Translations under genes and position numbers: made by a program
The notes under the pieces: generated by a model
What the model was told of the DNA's origin: nothing
The model's database searches: none
The model's input: only the letters and a program-made list of their open reading frames with translations
Assembly: GCA_009469675.1 (NCBI GenBank)
Contig: SSSZ01000075.1
Location: 1 to 64,000, forward strand
Direction: 5' to 3'
From: Azonexaceae bacterium
Lineage (GTDB): Bacteria; Pseudomonadota; Gammaproteobacteria; Burkholderiales; Rhodocyclaceae
DNA length: 64,000 nucleotides
In this document: positions 29,690-39,494 of the stretch, in pieces
Numbering within the stretch: position 1 is the stretch's first letter
Layout: each line of letters begins with the position of its first letter

Positions 29690-30589
29690 ATGAAATCCTT
29701 TGCCCTTTGGGGGGCGATCCTCGCCCTCGGCTTCACCCTGGCGACCGGCGATGCCGAAGCCGCCAAGCGCCTCGGCGGCGGCAAGTCGTCGGGCATGCAG
29801 CGCGAATCGACCACCCAGCACAACGCCGCCAGCCCCGCGCCCACCCCGGCGCCGAACCAGGCCGCTGCCGCATCGGCGGCCAAGTCGCCGGCCCCCGCGG
29901 CGGCACCGCAGGCCCAGCCCAAGCGCTCGTGGATGGGTCCGCTGGCCGGTCTCGCCGCCGGCCTGGGCCTCGCCGCCTTGGCCTCCCACTTCGGCTTCGG
30001 CCAGGAACTCGCATCAATGCTGCTGATCGGGCTGGCCGTCATGGCGGTGCTCGCCGTGGTCGGCTTCCTGATGCGCAAGAAAGCCGCGGCGGCGGCCGGA
30101 CCGGCCGGACTGCAGTACGCCGGAGCCGGCGCCCCCTTGGGCGGCGCCCAACCGGCTTTCGAGCCGCTCCCGGCCGGCAGCGCCGCCGCTCCGGCCGGCG
30201 CCGCGCCCGCCAGGATTCCCGCCGACTTCGACGTGGACGGGTTCGTGCGCAACGCCAAGGTCAATTTTCTCCGCCTGCAGGCCGCCAACGACGCCGGCAA
30301 CCTGGACGACCTGCGCCAATTCACGACGCCCGAGATGTTCGGCGAAATCAAGCTGGCCATCGTCGAACGCGGCGCGACGCCCCAGGAAACCGACGTCGTT
30401 CGGGTGGACGCCCAGATCATCGAGGTTGTCGAGGAAGGCAAGCAGTACGTCGCCAGCGTGCGCTTCGACGGCTTGATCCGCGAATCCCGCGAGGCGGCGG
30501 CCGAAGCCTTCAGCGAAGTCTGGCACCTGGCCAAGCCGCGGGACGGCAGCGGCGGCTGGGTCGTCGCCGGCATCCAGCAGTTGCAGTGA
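29690..30589 (+). CDS. Tim44-like domain membrane-anchored protein
   Basis: 299 residues: signal peptide (FALWGAILALGFTLATGDAEA), a low-complexity Ala/Pro/Gln segment (about 45-85), a transmembrane pair (about 88-125, GPLAGLAAGLGLAALASHFG and MLLIGLAVMAVLAVVGFLM), a Gly/Ala/Pro linker, and a C-terminal Tim44-like domain (DFDVDGFVRNAKVNFLRLQ to GWVVAGIQQLQ). Bacterial proteins of this architecture are common and uncharacterised; the domain in mitochondria contacts the import motor and membrane. ATG 29690 follows GGAG by six bases. It stands alone; a terminator follows at 30.64 kb. Confidence 0.85.
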   Translation: MKSFALWGAILALGFTLATGDAEAAKRLGGGKSSGMQRESTTQHNAASPAPTPAPNQAAAASAAKSPAPAAAPQAQPKRSWMGPLAGLAAGLGLAALASHFGFGQELASMLLIGLAVMAVLAVVGFLMRKKAAAAAGPAGLQYAGAGAPLGGAQPAFEPLPAGSAAAPAGAAPARIPADFDVDGFVRNAKVNFLRLQAANDAGNLDDLRQFTTPEMFGEIKLAIVERGATPQETDVVRVDAQIIEVVEEGKQYVASVRFDGLIRESREAAAEAFSEVWHLAKPRDGSGGWVVAGIQQLQ

Positions 30590-30636
30590 CGGGCTGTACC
30601 GGGCGGCGAATCCCGCCCGGACTGCCGAGCAACCGG

Positions 30637-30673
30637 GGCGGGGCAGGCGAGAGCCTTGCCCCGCCTTGCTTTT
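30637..30673 (+). terminator. Likely terminator of the Tim44-like gene
   Basis: GGCGGGGCAGGC (30637-30648) pairs with GCCTTGCCCCGCC (30653-30665) with one bulged T, followed by TTGCTTTT. It lies about 50 bp after the stop. The U tract is interrupted, so efficiency is uncertain. Confidence 0.5.
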
Positions 30674-30775
30674 CCCACCCGGACCGGGCCTTCGCCGGGG
30701 CGGAACGGGGATTTGATTTTGCCCGGCCATCCGTGAGACGCTACTGATCTATCGACAATCGGCGAGGGGACCAAG

Positions 30776-32632
30776 GTGTTCGCTGGTTTGCGCAGGCTTC
30801 CCCGCACCGCCCGCAGCCTCCTGGCTGCCGGGCTGGTGGCGGCGCTTGCCATCGCGGCCTTGACCGCGGCGGAGATCCGCTTCGACCGCCGGCAGCGGAT
30901 CGGCGACGGCGAAGGCAAGCTCAATGCCTCGGCCCTGGCCCTGGCGGCCCAGATCGAACGCGACATCCAGTCGGTCCGCCTGGTCATGGCGTCGGCCAGC
31001 CGCTTGGCCGACCATTACGACCTGACCAAACCCGGGGTCGGGCGGGAGATTCATCCCGATCTCCACAAACTCGCCCTCGGCCTGCCCACCATCAGCAACC
31101 TGCTCCTCATCAACCGGCAGGGTACGGTGGTGGCGAGCAGCCTGGTGGCCGAGCAAGCCCCCATCGTCACCACCGACCGCAGCTATTTCGCCTTTCATCG
31201 CGACAACCCCCTGAGCGAAGCCCGCATCGGGGAAAACAATCTGAGCCGCACCCTGGGCGCCCGGGTGGTTCAGATCACCAAGCGCATCGACGGCCCCCAT
31301 GGCGACTTCGCCGGCATCGTGCTGATCGGGCTGCGCCACGACTATTTCGTCAGCATGTTCCGCAGTTTCGTCGGCGATCCCGACGGCAGCGCCACCCTGC
31401 TGCGGGCCGACGGGCGCCTTCTGGCCCGCTACCCGGTGCCGCCCGAGGCCGCCTTCGACGCCAACTACGCCGGCCAGGCTTTGTTTACCGACCATTTGCC
31501 CGCCGGCCCGGCCGGCTCCTACCTCAACCGGGCCTCCAGCGTCGATGGTTCGGCGCGCTACTTCGGCTACCGCCGGGTCGGCGACCTGCCCCTGGTGGTG
31601 ACCGTTTCCCGCCAGGAGTCGGCGATTCTCCTCCCCTGGCGCCAGGAAGCGCTGCGCAAGGCCGGTGTGGCCGGCCTCGCCATCGCCTGCATGAGCGGCC
31701 TGATCGCCATGATCCTGGTCGGCGTGTTCCGCAGCGAACGCCAGACCCGGGCGCTGGCGGCAAGCGAAACCCGCTTCCGCACCCTGTTCGACAGCGCCGC
31801 CGACGCCATATTCCTCGTCCGCCCGGACGGCACGGTGGTCACGGCCAACCGCCAGGCCAGCCTGAGCCTCAAGCTGCCGGGCGAGAAGATCGCCGGCCGC
31901 GGCCTCGACCAGTTTCTCGTCGAACCGACCCGGGAGGCCCTGCACGACGCCCTGGCCCTGGTTGACCCGACCCATGCCCACGCCGTCGAGGGGGCTTTTG
32001 CCGGTCCCGGGGGGGCGCCGCTGCCGGTGGAGGTCCGTTTCAGCCGGGTAGTCTGGGACGACGAGGCGCTATTCCTCGGCATCGCCCGCGACATCAGCGA
32101 ACGCCGGGCCTACCAGGCGCAGCTCGAGCGCCTGGCCAGTTTCGACGAACTCACCCAGGTGCCCAAACGGGCGCTTTTCCTCGATCGGCTGGAGCGGGCC
32201 CTGGCCATGGCCCGCCGCAAGGATGCCCTGGTCGGCGTCTTGTTCATCGACCTCGACCGCTTCAAGACGATCAACGACACCCTCGGCCACGCCGCCGGCG
32301 ACGAACTGCTGCAACGGGCCGCCATCCGCCTGCTCGGCGCCCTGCGCCAGGTGGATACGGTGGGGCGCTACGGCGGCGACGAATTCGTCGTCCTCCTGCC
32401 CGAACTCCAGGACGCCAGCGCTATCGAAACCGTCGCCAACAAGCTGTGCGACGTCTTCCAGGCGCCCTTCGACCTCAAGGGCCAGGAGACCGTGGTCAAC
32501 GCCAGCGTCGGCATCGCCATCTTCCCGCGGGACGGGGAAACCGGCGAGGCCCTGGTGCGCCACGCCGACGAGGCGATGTACGCGGCCAAGCTGGCGGGGC
32601 GCAATCAGGTGCGGCGTTATCTCGCGAGCTGA
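30776..32632 (+). CDS. Cache-PAS-GGDEF diguanylate cyclase
   Basis: 618 residues. N-terminal membrane helix (about 13-33), an extracytoplasmic Cache-like sensor (about 45-285), second helix (AGVAGLAIACMSGLIAMILVGV), a PAS domain (about 325-440), and a GGDEF domain with RYGGDEFVVLLPEL. The catalytic GGDEF motif is intact, and an RxxD inhibitory site (RQVD) sits five residues before it, so product feedback is expected. It makes c-di-GMP in response to an unknown periplasmic ligand. GTG 30776 is the start, preceded by a G-rich site. An HD-GYP phosphodiesterase-type gene lies 0.3 kb downstream on the other strand. Confidence 0.92.
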   Translation: MFAGLRRLPRTARSLLAAGLVAALAIAALTAAEIRFDRRQRIGDGEGKLNASALALAAQIERDIQSVRLVMASASRLADHYDLTKPGVGREIHPDLHKLALGLPTISNLLLINRQGTVVASSLVAEQAPIVTTDRSYFAFHRDNPLSEARIGENNLSRTLGARVVQITKRIDGPHGDFAGIVLIGLRHDYFVSMFRSFVGDPDGSATLLRADGRLLARYPVPPEAAFDANYAGQALFTDHLPAGPAGSYLNRASSVDGSARYFGYRRVGDLPLVVTVSRQESAILLPWRQEALRKAGVAGLAIACMSGLIAMILVGVFRSERQTRALAASETRFRTLFDSAADAIFLVRPDGTVVTANRQASLSLKLPGEKIAGRGLDQFLVEPTREALHDALALVDPTHAHAVEGAFAGPGGAPLPVEVRFSRVVWDDEALFLGIARDISERRAYQAQLERLASFDELTQVPKRALFLDRLERALAMARRKDALVGVLFIDLDRFKTINDTLGHAAGDELLQRAAIRLLGALRQVDTVGRYGGDEFVVLLPELQDASAIETVANKLCDVFQAPFDLKGQETVVNASVGIAIFPRDGETGEALVRHADEAMYAAKLAGRNQVRRYLAS

Positions 32633-32710
32633 AGCCCGGGGCCGCGCCGACGACCCTTTCCCGGACCCGACGCCGTCGCGGCCAAGGCGCGGGTCGGCTA
32701 CACTGGCGCC

Positions 32711-32935
32711 ATGCGCCGTTATCCCGTCAGTTTCATCGTCCTCTGCAGTCTCGGCGGCCTGGTGGCCTTGCCCGGACTGGTCAGCGTCGCCGGCTTCGGC
32801 GCCGGCCTCCACCCGCTTCTCGCCGACCCCATGGCCGGCCTCGCCCTGGTGGTATCGGCCGTGGCCCTCATCGGTTCCGGCCTCTTTCCCTTTTTCATCG
32901 CCCGCCTCGCCAACCGGAGCGGCGAGCCGCGCTGA
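32711..32935 (+). CDS. Small two-helix membrane protein
   Basis: 74 residues: MRRYPVSFIVLCSLGGLVALPGLV, a short polar loop, and a second hydrophobic segment (AGLALVVSAVALIGSGLFPFFIA) with a basic tail. No family was recognised. Composition and two clean membrane segments suggest a real but uncharacterised inner-membrane protein. It sits in the 315-bp gap between the GGDEF gene and the convergent HD-GYP gene. There is no strong ribosome site, so confidence is moderate. Confidence 0.55.
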   Translation: MRRYPVSFIVLCSLGGLVALPGLVSVAGFGAGLHPLLADPMAGLALVVSAVALIGSGLFPFFIARLANRSGEPR

Positions 32936-32947
32936 ACCGCGCTAAGA

Positions 32948-33556
32948 TTAGGCGTCCGCCGCCCGCAACGGGGAGCGCTCGATGAGCAGGGAAAAGATTT
33001 CGAGGAGGGCCGGATCGTGCTTGACAATGGCCTCGGCGTGAAGAATATCCATGATCGCGGCGTGGCCCCGTGCCTTGTGGTAGGGGCGGGTGACGGCGAT
33101 GGCATCGTAGCTGTCGGCCAGGGAGATGATGCGCGAATAGAAGGGGATGGCTTCGCCCGCCAGGCCGTCGGGATACCCCGAACCGTCGAAGTGTTCATGG
33201 TGGTGGCGCACGGCTACGGCGGCCTGGGCCGTATGTTCGTGCCCGATGGCGAGCATGATGCGCTCGCCGATGACGGGGTGCTGCTTCATGTTTTCCCACT
33301 CGTCGTCGTCGAAAGGGGCCGGTTTTTGCAGCACCCGGTCGGGAATGCCGATCTTGCCGATGTCGTGGAACTCGGCGGCCAGGGCGAGGACCGCCAGCTG
33401 GTCTTCCGACAGGCCGCATTCGCGGCCGAGTTCCAGACTGAGCCTGACTACTCGTTCCGAGTGCAGGCGGGTGTGGCGGTCGCGCTCGCCAAGGGCGACG
33501 GCAAGGGAGCGCGTCAGGTTCATCAGCATCCTGTCAAAATCGTTATTGTCGGCCAT
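32948..33556 (-). CDS. Stand-alone HD-GYP domain protein
   Basis: 202 residues, almost the entire length being one HD-GYP domain. Metal-binding HD is at 64-65 (AEFHDIGKIGIPDRVL), further histidines in RHHHEHFDGSGYPDGLAGE with GYP at 127-129, and RIISLADSYDAI downstream. These domains hydrolyse c-di-GMP (or cGAMP) with an iron centre. There is no receiver or sensor domain, so control must come from a partner or from expression. It opposes the GGDEF protein at 30.8 kb. The family's motifs appear complete. Confidence 0.9.
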   Translation of the reverse strand: MADNNDFDRMLMNLTRSLAVALGERDRHTRLHSERVVRLSLELGRECGLSEDQLAVLALAAEFHDIGKIGIPDRVLQKPAPFDDDEWENMKQHPVIGERIMLAIGHEHTAQAAVAVRHHHEHFDGSGYPDGLAGEAIPFYSRIISLADSYDAIAVTRPYHKARGHAAIMDILHAEAIVKHDPALLEIFSLLIERSPLRAADA

Positions 33557-33611
33557 TGCGGGTCTCTTTTCCCTGTCGGTTCAGGGAAGACCGACGGCGT
33601 GGTCCGAAGTT

Positions 33612-34220
33612 TCATTCATTGCGCTCGGGGCGTGGATTATTCCCCATGGCCTGGCCGATTTGTTCCGCCATGATTTCCGCCGTGGTGCCGTAGGCGAACT
33701 TTTTGGCCAAACGCCCGTCCGGTGCGACCAAATAGCTCCCGGCCGAATGATCGACGGCGTAGCGGTCGGGCGGATCCTGGGGCAGGTTCACTTTCTCGTA
33801 GCGCACCCGGAAATTGTCCGCCGCCCGCCGCACCAGCGCCGGCGAACCGGACAGGCCGAGGATGCGGGGATGGAAGAATTCGGTATAGGTCTTGAGCACC
33901 TGCGGCGTGTCCCTTTCCGGGTCCACCGTGATGAAAATCGGTTGCAGCCGCGCCGCCCGCTCGCCGAGACGCTCGAGCACGGCGGCCATGTCCACCAGGG
34001 TGGTGGGGCAGATGTCCGGGCAGTAGGTGTAGCCGAAGGTGATGAGCTGGAACTTGCCGGGAAAATCCTCGTTGGTCACCGAGCGGCCGTTGGCGTCCAC
34101 CAGGAGGTAGCGGGGAACGATGCCTTCGGCCCCGCGGGCCAGGCCGAAGGGGTTGACCTCGGCGGCGGCTCCGCCGGCCAGACCGATGAGCAGTGCGCCG
34201 GCTGCGAGGAATGTCCTCAT
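33612..34220 (-). CDS. SCO1/SenC-family copper chaperone
   Basis: 202 residues: signal peptide (RTFLAAGALLIGLAGGAAA) and thioredoxin-like fold with the CxxxC copper site Cys67/Cys71 (TYCPDICPT) and the third ligand His158 (DHSAGSYLVAPDG). SCO proteins deliver copper to the CuA centre of cytochrome oxidase or act as periplasmic thiol/copper redox proteins. No oxidase gene is adjacent. The start overlaps the stop of the preceding small exported protein (ATGA 34217-34220), so the two are coupled and may work together. Confidence 0.92.
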   Translation of the reverse strand: MRTFLAAGALLIGLAGGAAAEVNPFGLARGAEGIVPRYLLVDANGRSVTNEDFPGKFQLITFGYTYCPDICPTTLVDMAAVLERLGERAARLQPIFITVDPERDTPQVLKTYTEFFHPRILGLSGSPALVRRAADNFRVRYEKVNLPQDPPDRYAVDHSAGSYLVAPDGRLAKKFAYGTTAEIMAEQIGQAMGNNPRPERNE

Positions 34221-34555
34221 TTAGCCGGCGGGAAGGCCGCCTGCAGCTTCGTTTCCGCCGCTTCGAGCTGGGCCTTGAGGGTCAAGGCGTCGGGGCAGAT
34301 GCCGCCCTTGCCCTGGGCGAGGAAGGCGGCATTGGTGGCGGTTTCGAAAATTTCGCCGTAGTTCCGGGTCTTGGGGGTGCCGGTGATGACCGCGTTGCGG
34401 GCCCGGCTGCCCAGGGCGGGCTGCTGGCAGGCCAGGGACTGGCCGTTGATCCGGCCCAGGGCTTCGACGGCGGCGCGCCCTTCGTCGGGGGCGTCGGCGG
34501 CGAAGGCGCCGCTCGCAGAAGCCAGGGCGGCGGCGAGAAGAAGGGCGAATTTCAT
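34217..34555 (-). CDS. Small exported hypothetical protein coupled to SCO1
   Basis: 112 residues: signal peptide (MKFALLLAAALASASGAFA) and a mature part with two cysteines (SLACQQPA and GGICPDALT), suited to a disulfide or a metal-related role. No family recognised; the spacing is not that of a haem c site (no CxxCH). ATG 34555 gives a proper leader, whereas the longer frame to 34609 does not. Translational coupling to the SCO1-like gene suggests a copper or oxidase maturation link, which is only inference. Confidence 0.7.
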   Translation of the reverse strand: MKFALLLAAALASASGAFAADAPDEGRAAVEALGRINGQSLACQQPALGSRARNAVITGTPKTRNYGEIFETATNAAFLAQGKGGICPDALTLKAQLEAAETKLQAAFPPAK

Positions 34556-34615
34556 GGGTAAAGCTCCGGGAAACAGAGGAAGTCGATTATAGCCAGCCGC
34601 TGCCGACAAACTTTC

Positions 34616-35425
34616 TCACAGATCAAAGAGTTGCAGAAGCTGGGGCAGGCCTTCCGCGATGGCGACCGGCCCCGGGGTCAGGATGACCGCCGATTTGAGT
34701 TCGTGCAGCCGGCCGTGGCGGACGGCGGGAATGTCTTGCCAGCCCGGCCGGGCGGCTACCCGCTCGGGGCGGAAATGCTTGCCGCACCACGACCCGAGGA
34801 TGATGTCGGGCGCCCGCGCCGGGACTTCCAGAGGGTCGGCGAGGATGCGGTCGCGGGCCAGGGGCGAGGCGGCCCGGGCGGCGAAGATGTCTTCGCCGCC
34901 GGCGATTTCGATCAGCTCGGAAACCCAGCGGATGCCGGTGATGTTGGGTTCGTCCCATTCTTCGAAATAGACCCGGGGCCGCCGGCCGGTGCGGGCCAGG
35001 CGGGCCTCGGCGGCGCGGCGGGTGGCGGCGATGACGGCCTCGAGTTCGGCCACCAGGCGGCCGGCTTTGGCCTCGGCCCCGACCAGCCGGCCAAGGGTTT
35101 CGACCATCGCCAGGATGTCGTCGACGCCGCGCTGGTTGAAGGCGTAGACCGGCACCCCGGCCTTGATGAGGTCGCGGGCGATGTCCGCCTGGAGGTCGGA
35201 GAAGGTCAGGACCAGGTCCGGGCCGACGGCGAGGATTTTGTCGATGTCGCCGCTGGTGAAGGCGAAAACCTTAGGTTTTTCCTTGCGCGCCCGGGCCGGC
35301 CGCACGGTGTAGCCGGTGATGCCGGCGATGCGGTCTTCTTCCCCCAGGGCGTAGAGCACCTCGACGGTTTCGGTGGTAAGGCAGACGATGCGCTGGGGCA
35401 GACGGGGCATGGGACTTTCCGGCAA
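34616..35425 (-). CDS. Leaderless cobalamin-binding protein (BtuF paralogue)
   Basis: 269 residues of the periplasmic-binding-protein fold of BtuF/FepB type: RIVCLTTETVEVLYALGEEDRIAGITGYTVRP, KVFAFTSGDIDKILAVGPDLVLTFSDLQADIA, and VYFEEWDEPNITGIRWVSELIEIAGGED. It has no signal peptide or lipobox, so it should be cytoplasmic unless exported otherwise. Such leaderless relatives are common beside cobalamin genes and have no settled role. It is last in the bluB-cbiB-cobD-btuF unit, 6 bp after btuF. Start ATG 35425; ATG 35410 is an alternative. Confidence 0.85.
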   Translation of the reverse strand: MPESPMPRLPQRIVCLTTETVEVLYALGEEDRIAGITGYTVRPARARKEKPKVFAFTSGDIDKILAVGPDLVLTFSDLQADIARDLIKAGVPVYAFNQRGVDDILAMVETLGRLVGAEAKAGRLVAELEAVIAATRRAAEARLARTGRRPRVYFEEWDEPNITGIRWVSELIEIAGGEDIFAARAASPLARDRILADPLEVPARAPDIILGSWCGKHFRPERVAARPGWQDIPAVRHGRLHELKSAVILTPGPVAIAEGLPQLLQLFDL

Positions 35426-35431
35426 GGGGAT

Positions 35432-36325
35432 TCAGAGAGCCTTGGGGCGCCGAGTCCGGGCTTCTTCGAGGACAGCACACAGGCGCTCGGCGCCGTCGAG
35501 GAGCCGCGGCGTGTGGCGCTGCAGGATGTAGGGGCTGATGTGGAAGAGGTTCTGGCGCTTGACTGCGGTGACGTTCTTCCACTGCCGCCAGTCGTCGAGC
35601 CATTCGGGGCGGTCGTCGCCCATGCCGGAGGCGACGATGACCTCGGGGTCGGCGGCGAGCACTGCCTCGACGCTGACCGTCGGCGCCATCTGGTCGAGTT
35701 TGCCGAAGACGTTGTCGCCGCTGCACAGGTGGATGAGGTCGGAGATGATCTGGGGCCGGCCCACCGTCATCAGGGGCGTTTTCCATACCTGGTAGAAGAC
35801 CCGCACCGGCGGCTTGCCGCCGTAGGCCTTGCGCAGGCCCGCCAGGCGCTCGCGGAAACGGGCGGCGGCGGCGTTGGCCACGGCTTCGGTGCCGGCCAGC
35901 CGGCCCATCTGCTCGAGTTGCCCGGCGACGTCTTCGAGGCGATTGGGCTGGAGGACGAAGACCGGCACCCCCAGGGCCTTGAGCTTGTCGAGCTGGGCCG
36001 GGGCGTTGCCGCTCTGCCAGCCGATGACCAGATCGGGCTTCAAGGCGACGACGGCCTCCAGGTCGAAACGGTCGTAGCCGCCGACCTGGGGCACTTTCCT
36101 GGCGGCTTCCGGATAATCGCTGAAATTGACGGTGCCCACCAGCCGATCGCCGGCGCCGGCGGCAAACAGGCTTTCGGCGGCGTGGGGGGCGAGGGTGACG
36201 ATGCGGCGGGCCGGCGCCTTGAGACGGATTTCCTGGCCGGTATCGTCGCGCACCGCCAGGTCGGCCCCGGCCAGGAGCGGGGCGGCGGCCCACAGGCTCA
36301 GGAGGAAGCGGCAGGTTCGGCGCAT
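35432..36325 (-). CDS. btuF: Periplasmic cobalamin-binding protein
   Basis: 297 residues: signal peptide ([21 protein letters not shown]) then RIVTLAPHAAESLFAAGAGDRLVGTVNFSDYP, DLEAVVALKPDLVIGWQSGN and VFYQVWKTPLMTVGRPQIISDLIHLCSGDNVF, characteristic of BtuF. It binds cobalamin or cobinamide in the periplasm for BtuCD, whose genes lie in the first locus at 26-27.7 kb. ATG 36325 gives the leader; the frame's longer form lacks one. It overlaps the end of cobD by 28 bp. Confidence 0.9.
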   Translation of the reverse strand: MRRTCRFLLSLWAAAPLLAGADLAVRDDTGQEIRLKAPARRIVTLAPHAAESLFAAGAGDRLVGTVNFSDYPEAARKVPQVGGYDRFDLEAVVALKPDLVIGWQSGNAPAQLDKLKALGVPVFVLQPNRLEDVAGQLEQMGRLAGTEAVANAAAARFRERLAGLRKAYGGKPPVRVFYQVWKTPLMTVGRPQIISDLIHLCSGDNVFGKLDQMAPTVSVEAVLAADPEVIVASGMGDDRPEWLDDWRQWKNVTAVKRQNLFHISPYILQRHTPRLLDGAERLCAVLEEARTRRPKAL

Positions 36326-37306
36326 GTCGTACTCCAGTCGGCGAGGGCGGCGGCGAGCCGCTGCCATTCGGCCTCGGCCCCGGGCAGGCCGAAGCGGAGG
36401 ATGGGCTGTTGCTCGAAGCGGCGGGTCAGGATGCCGCGGCGGGCGAGGAATTCGTGCAGGTCGCCGGCCCGAGGCGAAGTGAGGGCGGCGAAGAGGGGCG
36501 TCGCGGCCACCGGCCCGAAAGGGGCGAGCAGTGCCTGCAGACGCCGGCCGGCGGCCGCCAGGCCGGTGCGGGCGGCGTCCTGCCAGGCGGCGTCTTCCAG
36601 GGCGCGGCGCCCGGCCTCCCGGGTCGGGCCGGGGACCGACCAGGGACCGATCGCCTCGGCCAGGCGGCCGAGCAGGTCGGGCGCGGCAAAAACGAAACCG
36701 AGGCGGGCGCCGGCCAGGCCGAAGAACTTTCCCAGGGAACGCAGGACCACCAGATTGGGCGCCTCGCCCGTGCCCGCCAGGGGGGTAACGCTATGGTCGG
36801 GTTCGGGGTCGACGAAGGCTTCGTCCACCACCAGCCAGCCGCCCCGCTGCTTGAGCTGGGCGGCGGCGGCCACCACCAGTTCCCGCGGGTGGCGGTCGGC
36901 GGTCGGGTTGTTGGGGTTGCACAGCAGCACCACCGGCGTCATGGCGGCGACGGCGCGGGGCAGGGTCGCCTGCTGCAGGAAGCGCAGACGGTGGCCGGCC
37001 CGGCTCCAGGCCTGGGGATGTTCGTTGTAGATCGGGCTGATGCAGGCCACCACCGAGGGCGGAAAAAGCCGGGGTAGCACCTGGATCGCCGCCTGGGAAC
37101 CGGCCGTCGGCAGCAGGTTGGGATTGCCGTAATACCGGGCGGCGGCGGCTTCGAGGCCGTCGTCGTCCTCCGGCAGGCGCTGCCAGCAGGCGGAGGGCAG
37201 GGCGGGCACCGGCCAGGGCAGGGGGTTGATGCCGGTGGACAGGTCGAGCCAGTCGGCCCGGGTGATGCCGTAGGCGGCCGCGGCGGCGTTGAGGCGGCCG
37301 CCGTGG

Positions 37307-37314
<8 letters not shown>
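36298..37314 (-). CDS. cobD: Threonine-phosphate decarboxylase (CobD/CobC type)
   Basis: 338 residues, fold-type I PLP enzyme: [13 protein letters not shown] near the N terminus, [11 protein letters not shown], the PLP-binding lysine in [20 protein letters not shown]. It makes (R)-1-amino-2-propanol phosphate from threonine phosphate, the arm joining the corrin ring to the nucleotide loop, used by CbiB. ATG 37314 ([17 protein letters not shown]) is chosen because upstream codons run through cbiB and lose family character. It overlaps cbiB by 8 bp and btuF by 28 bp. Naming differs: CobD in Salmonella, CobC in Pseudomonas denitrificans. Confidence 0.92.
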
Positions 37315-39494
<2,180 letters not shown>

